Part shown: positions 61,193 through 64,000 of the stretch, one piece after another
How the letters are laid out: each line of letters begins with the position of its first letter
Position numbering within the stretch: position 1 is the stretch's first letter
Source of the DNA: Ovis canadensis
Lineage: Eukaryota; Chordata; Mammalia; Artiodactyla; Bovidae
Direction: 5' to 3'
Length of the DNA: 64,000 bases
Assembly: GCF_042477335.2 (NCBI RefSeq)
Contig: NC_091245.1
Coordinates: 120,128,501-120,192,500, forward strand
The notes under the pieces: model-generated
What the model was told of the DNA's origin: nothing
The model's input: the letters and a program-made list of their open reading frames with translations, nothing else
The model's database searches: none
Position numbers and translations under genes: made by a program

Positions 61193-61200
61193 TCCTCAAT

Positions 61201-61416
61201 GATGGGCTTTCCTGGTGGTGCTAGTGGTGAAGAAACCCCCTGCAGCAGACATAACAGATGTGGATTCAGTCCCTGGGTCGGGAAGATCCCCTAGAGGAGA
61301 GCACAGCAACCCATTCTTGCCTGGAGAATTCCATGGACAGAGAAGCCTGGCAGGCTACAGTCCATGAGGTCACCAACACTTGGACACAACTGAAGCAACT
61401 GAGCTCACACATACAC
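61201..61416 (+). mobile_element. BovA-type SINE with target-site duplication
   Basis: GGGCTTTCCTGGTGGTGCTA to GAAGCAACTGAGCTC. Flanks CATCCTCA (61193-61200 and 61417-61424) match exactly. Confidence 0.86.
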
Positions 61417-61559
61417 ATCCTCATTAATGCTGTGTCATAACCACTATTATGAGAGAAGAGTCAGAGACCTTTGTCCTCTAATTTGCTGCAGAGCCAGCCT
61501 CCCCTGCTGTCACCAGGTGGGTCACACTCCCTCCGAGGAGATATTCTAAATTGCAAATA

Positions 61560-63830
61560 GGATCTGACATTTCAGAGGCAGTCCCTCATCTTCAATAATA
61601 AGCCCAAGTTTCTTAATATGGATGTGATTTTACAGATCTGGCCTTGACAATCCAGCTTTCAGTTCAGTTCAGTTCAGTCGCTCAGTCATGTATGACTCTT
61701 TGTGACCCCATGGACTGCAGCACGCCAGGCCTCCCTGTCCATCACCAACTCCTGGAGTTTACTCATACTCATGTCCATTGAGTCAATGGTGCGATCCAAC
61801 CATCTCATCCTCTGTTGTCCCCTTCTCCTCCTGCCTTCAACCTTTCTGAGCATCAGAGTCTTTTAAATGAGTCAGCTCTTCACATCTGGTGGCCAAAGTA
61901 TTGGGGTTTCAGCTTCAACATCAGTCCTTCCAATGAACACCCAGGACTGATCTCCTTTAGGAGGGACTGGTTGGATCTCCTTGCAGTCCAAGGGACTCTC
62001 AAAGAGTCTTCTCCAACACCGCAATTCAAAAGCATCAATTCTTCAGTGCTCAGTTTTCTTTATAGTCTAACTCTCACATCCATACATGACCACTGGAAAA
62101 AACATAGCCTTGACTAGATGGACCTTTGTTGACAAAGAAATGTCTCTGCTTTTTAATATGCTGTCTAGGTTGGTCATAAATTTCCTTCCAAGGAGTAAGC
62201 GTCTTTTAATATGGCTGCAATCACCATCTGCAGCAATTTTGGAGCCCAGAAAAATAAAGTTAGCCACTGTTTCCAGTTTCCCCATCTATTTGCCATGAAG
62301 TGATGGGACCGGATGCCGTGATCTTAGTTTTCTGAATGTTGAGCTTTAAGCCAACTTTTTCACTCTCCTCTTTCACTTTCATCAAGAGGCTCTTTAGTTC
62401 TTCTTTGCTTTCTGTCATAAGGGTGGTGTCATCTGCCTATCTGAGGTTATTGATATTTCTCCTGGCAATCTTGATTCCAGCTTGTGCTTCATCCAGCAAA
62501 GCATGTCTCATGATGTACTCTGCATATAAGTTAAATAGGCAACGTGACAATATACGGCCTTGACATACTCCTTTCCCTATTTGGAACCAGTCTGTTGTTC
62601 CATGTCCAGTTCAAACTGTTGTTTCCTGACCTGCATACAGATTTCTCAAGAGGCAGGTCAGGTGGTCTGGTAGTCCCATCTCTTGAAGAATTTTCCACAG
62701 TTTATTGTGATCCACACAGTCAAAGGCTTTGGCATAGTCAATAAAGCAGGTGTTTTTCTGGAACTCTCTTGCTTTTTCCATGATTCAGCAGATGTTGGCA
62801 ATTTGATCTCTGGTTCCTCTGCCTTTTCTAAAACCCACTTGAACATCTGGAAGTTCATGGTTCACATATTGTTGAAGCCTGGCTTGGAGAATTTTGAGCA
62901 TTACTTTACTAGCGTATGAGATGAATGCAATTGTGTGGTAGTTTGCGCATTCATTGGCATTGCTTTTCTTTGGGATTCAAATGAAAACTGACCTTTTCCG
63001 GTCCTGTGGCCACTGCTGAGTTTTCCAAATTTGCTGGCATATTGAGTGCAGCACTTTCACAGCATCATCTTTCAGGATTTGAAATAGCTCTACTGGAATT
63101 CCATCACCTCCACTACCTTTGTTCATAGTGATGCTTCCTAAAGCCCACTTGACTTCACATTCAGGATGTCTGGCTCTAGGTGAGTGATCACACAATTGTG
63201 GTTATCTAGGTCATGAAGATCTTTTTTGTACAGTTCTTCTGTGTATTCTTGCCACCTCTTAATGTCTTCTGCTTCTGTTAGATCCATACCATCTCTGTCG
63301 TTTATTGTGCCCATCTTTGCATGAACTGTTCTCTTGGTATATCTAATTTTCTTGAAGAGAGCACTAGTCTTTCCCATTCTGTTGTTTTCTTCTGTTTCTT
63401 TGCACTGATCACTGAGGAAGGCTTTCTTATCTCTCCTTGCTATTCTTTGGAACTCTGCATTCAAATCAGTCTATCTTTCCTTTTCTCCTTTGCTCTTGGC
63501 TTCTCTTCTTTTCACAGCTATTTGTAAGGCCCCCTCCATCAGCCATTTTGCTTTTTTGCATTTCTTTTTCTTGGGGATGGTCTTGATCCCTGACTCCTGT
63601 ACAAAGTCACAAACCTCTATTCATAGTAATCCAGCTTTACCTCTTACTAGTTCCCCTGGTGGCCAATCCATTCCCTGTCCAGCTCTACTCCGTTGCAAGA
63701 TTGTATCTCAGTGTGAATTTTTCTTGTCTGAATGTGCTACTCACTATACTTCCTCAAATATGATGTCCTCTGATTTTTCCAACAATCTTGTATTGTGGAT
63801 GGAAGAAATATTTCAATCTCCAGTGCCCTA
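61560..63830 (+). repeat. L2-like LINE piece split by a BovB
   Basis: Left part 61,560-61,661 (TTTACAGATCTGGCCTTGAC) continues at 63,628 (AATCCAGCTTTACCTCTTAC). The order resembles an internal L2 block. Diverged. Confidence 0.5.
61662..63627 (-). mobile_element. BovB LINE, 5' truncated, with target-site duplication, in a GPA33 intron
   Basis: Antisense tail at 61,662 and C-terminal region (LGSKIAADGDCSHIKRRLL). The RT catalytic box at about 62,430 reads Y(stop)/ADDTTLM-like and is broken in frame. The linker region NRMGKTSALFKKIRYTKRT lies near 63,360. Flanks AATCCAGCTTT (61649-61659 and 63628-63638) match, just beside the tail. Sense strand of the BovB equals the sense strand of GPA33. Confidence 0.9.
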
Positions 63831-63900
63831 GAGGTAACTGGAGGGTTGGGGAAGTTAAGTGACTTCCCCAAGGTCACAAAAATAAGAAATGACAAAACAG
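63830..63900 (+). repeat. MIR fragment
   Basis: GGGAAGTTAAGTGACTTCCC followed by CAAGGTCACA is the MIR core. Short. Confidence 0.6.
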
Positions 63901-64000
63901 TAACAAAAATTCATTTTTAGATCTAGAATTCCCAAAAACAGTTGACAACAACTTTCTTTTAAAAAATAGAGAAAAGAGAACAGAGAGGGTGAAAAGGAGA

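Overview
The window is mammalian nuclear DNA from a bovid ruminant (cattle, sheep, goat or close relative). The evidence is the dense load of BovB (RTE-type LINE) copies, BovA/Bov-tA SINEs carrying BovB 3' tails, cetartiodactyl CHR-type SINEs with tRNA-Glu-like heads, and ruminant L1 (L1-BT type). Introns with GT-AG borders and MIR and L2 relics confirm a placental mammal. There are no operons, CRISPR arrays or phage-like genes. The sequence does not settle the species.

One host gene is recognised, at the right end on the minus strand: the last three coding exons of GPA33 (cell surface A33 antigen) at 58,821-60,310. They encode the end of the second Ig domain, the transmembrane helix with a four-cysteine stop, and the acidic cytoplasmic tail. 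The earlier exons lie beyond base 64,000.

About 58 kb downstream of GPA33 is repeat-packed intergenic DNA. From left to right: a BovB 3' end and an antisense L1 5' UTR piece (1-1,140); an old antisense L1 split by a sense L1 3' block (2,870-5,240); a TIR DNA transposon with TA flanks holding a SINE (5,354-6,249); MIR and a near-complete plus-strand BovB (6,662-10,036); a long old L1 carrying a SINE, a BovB fragment and a near-complete antisense BovB (12,212-22,327); SINEs, L2 pieces and L1 3' ends (22,328-29,175); two antisense BovB copies, one with a 467-codon open frame (29,182-32,876); an old L1 3' end (33,440-35,255); a minus-strand ERV with two LTRs (36,949 to about 42,668) that holds a truncated EEF1A1 retropseudogene; a Tigger-type DNA transposon broken up by five or more younger insertions (42,669-48,692); MIRs; a twin-primed L1 with an inverted 5' half and matching target-site duplication (50,029-54,801); and L2, BovB and MIR pieces up to and inside GPA33 intronic sequence.

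Most open reading frames above 60 codons are LINE reverse-transcriptase or endonuclease remnants or their antisense shadows. No previously undescribed gene system is visible. The points most worth a second look are the twin-primed L1, the nested Tigger locus, a set of short L1 3'-UTR-only insertions whose 5' ends cluster, the ERV, and the GPA33 exons. Repeat family names are given from recognition by eye and were not checked against a library.
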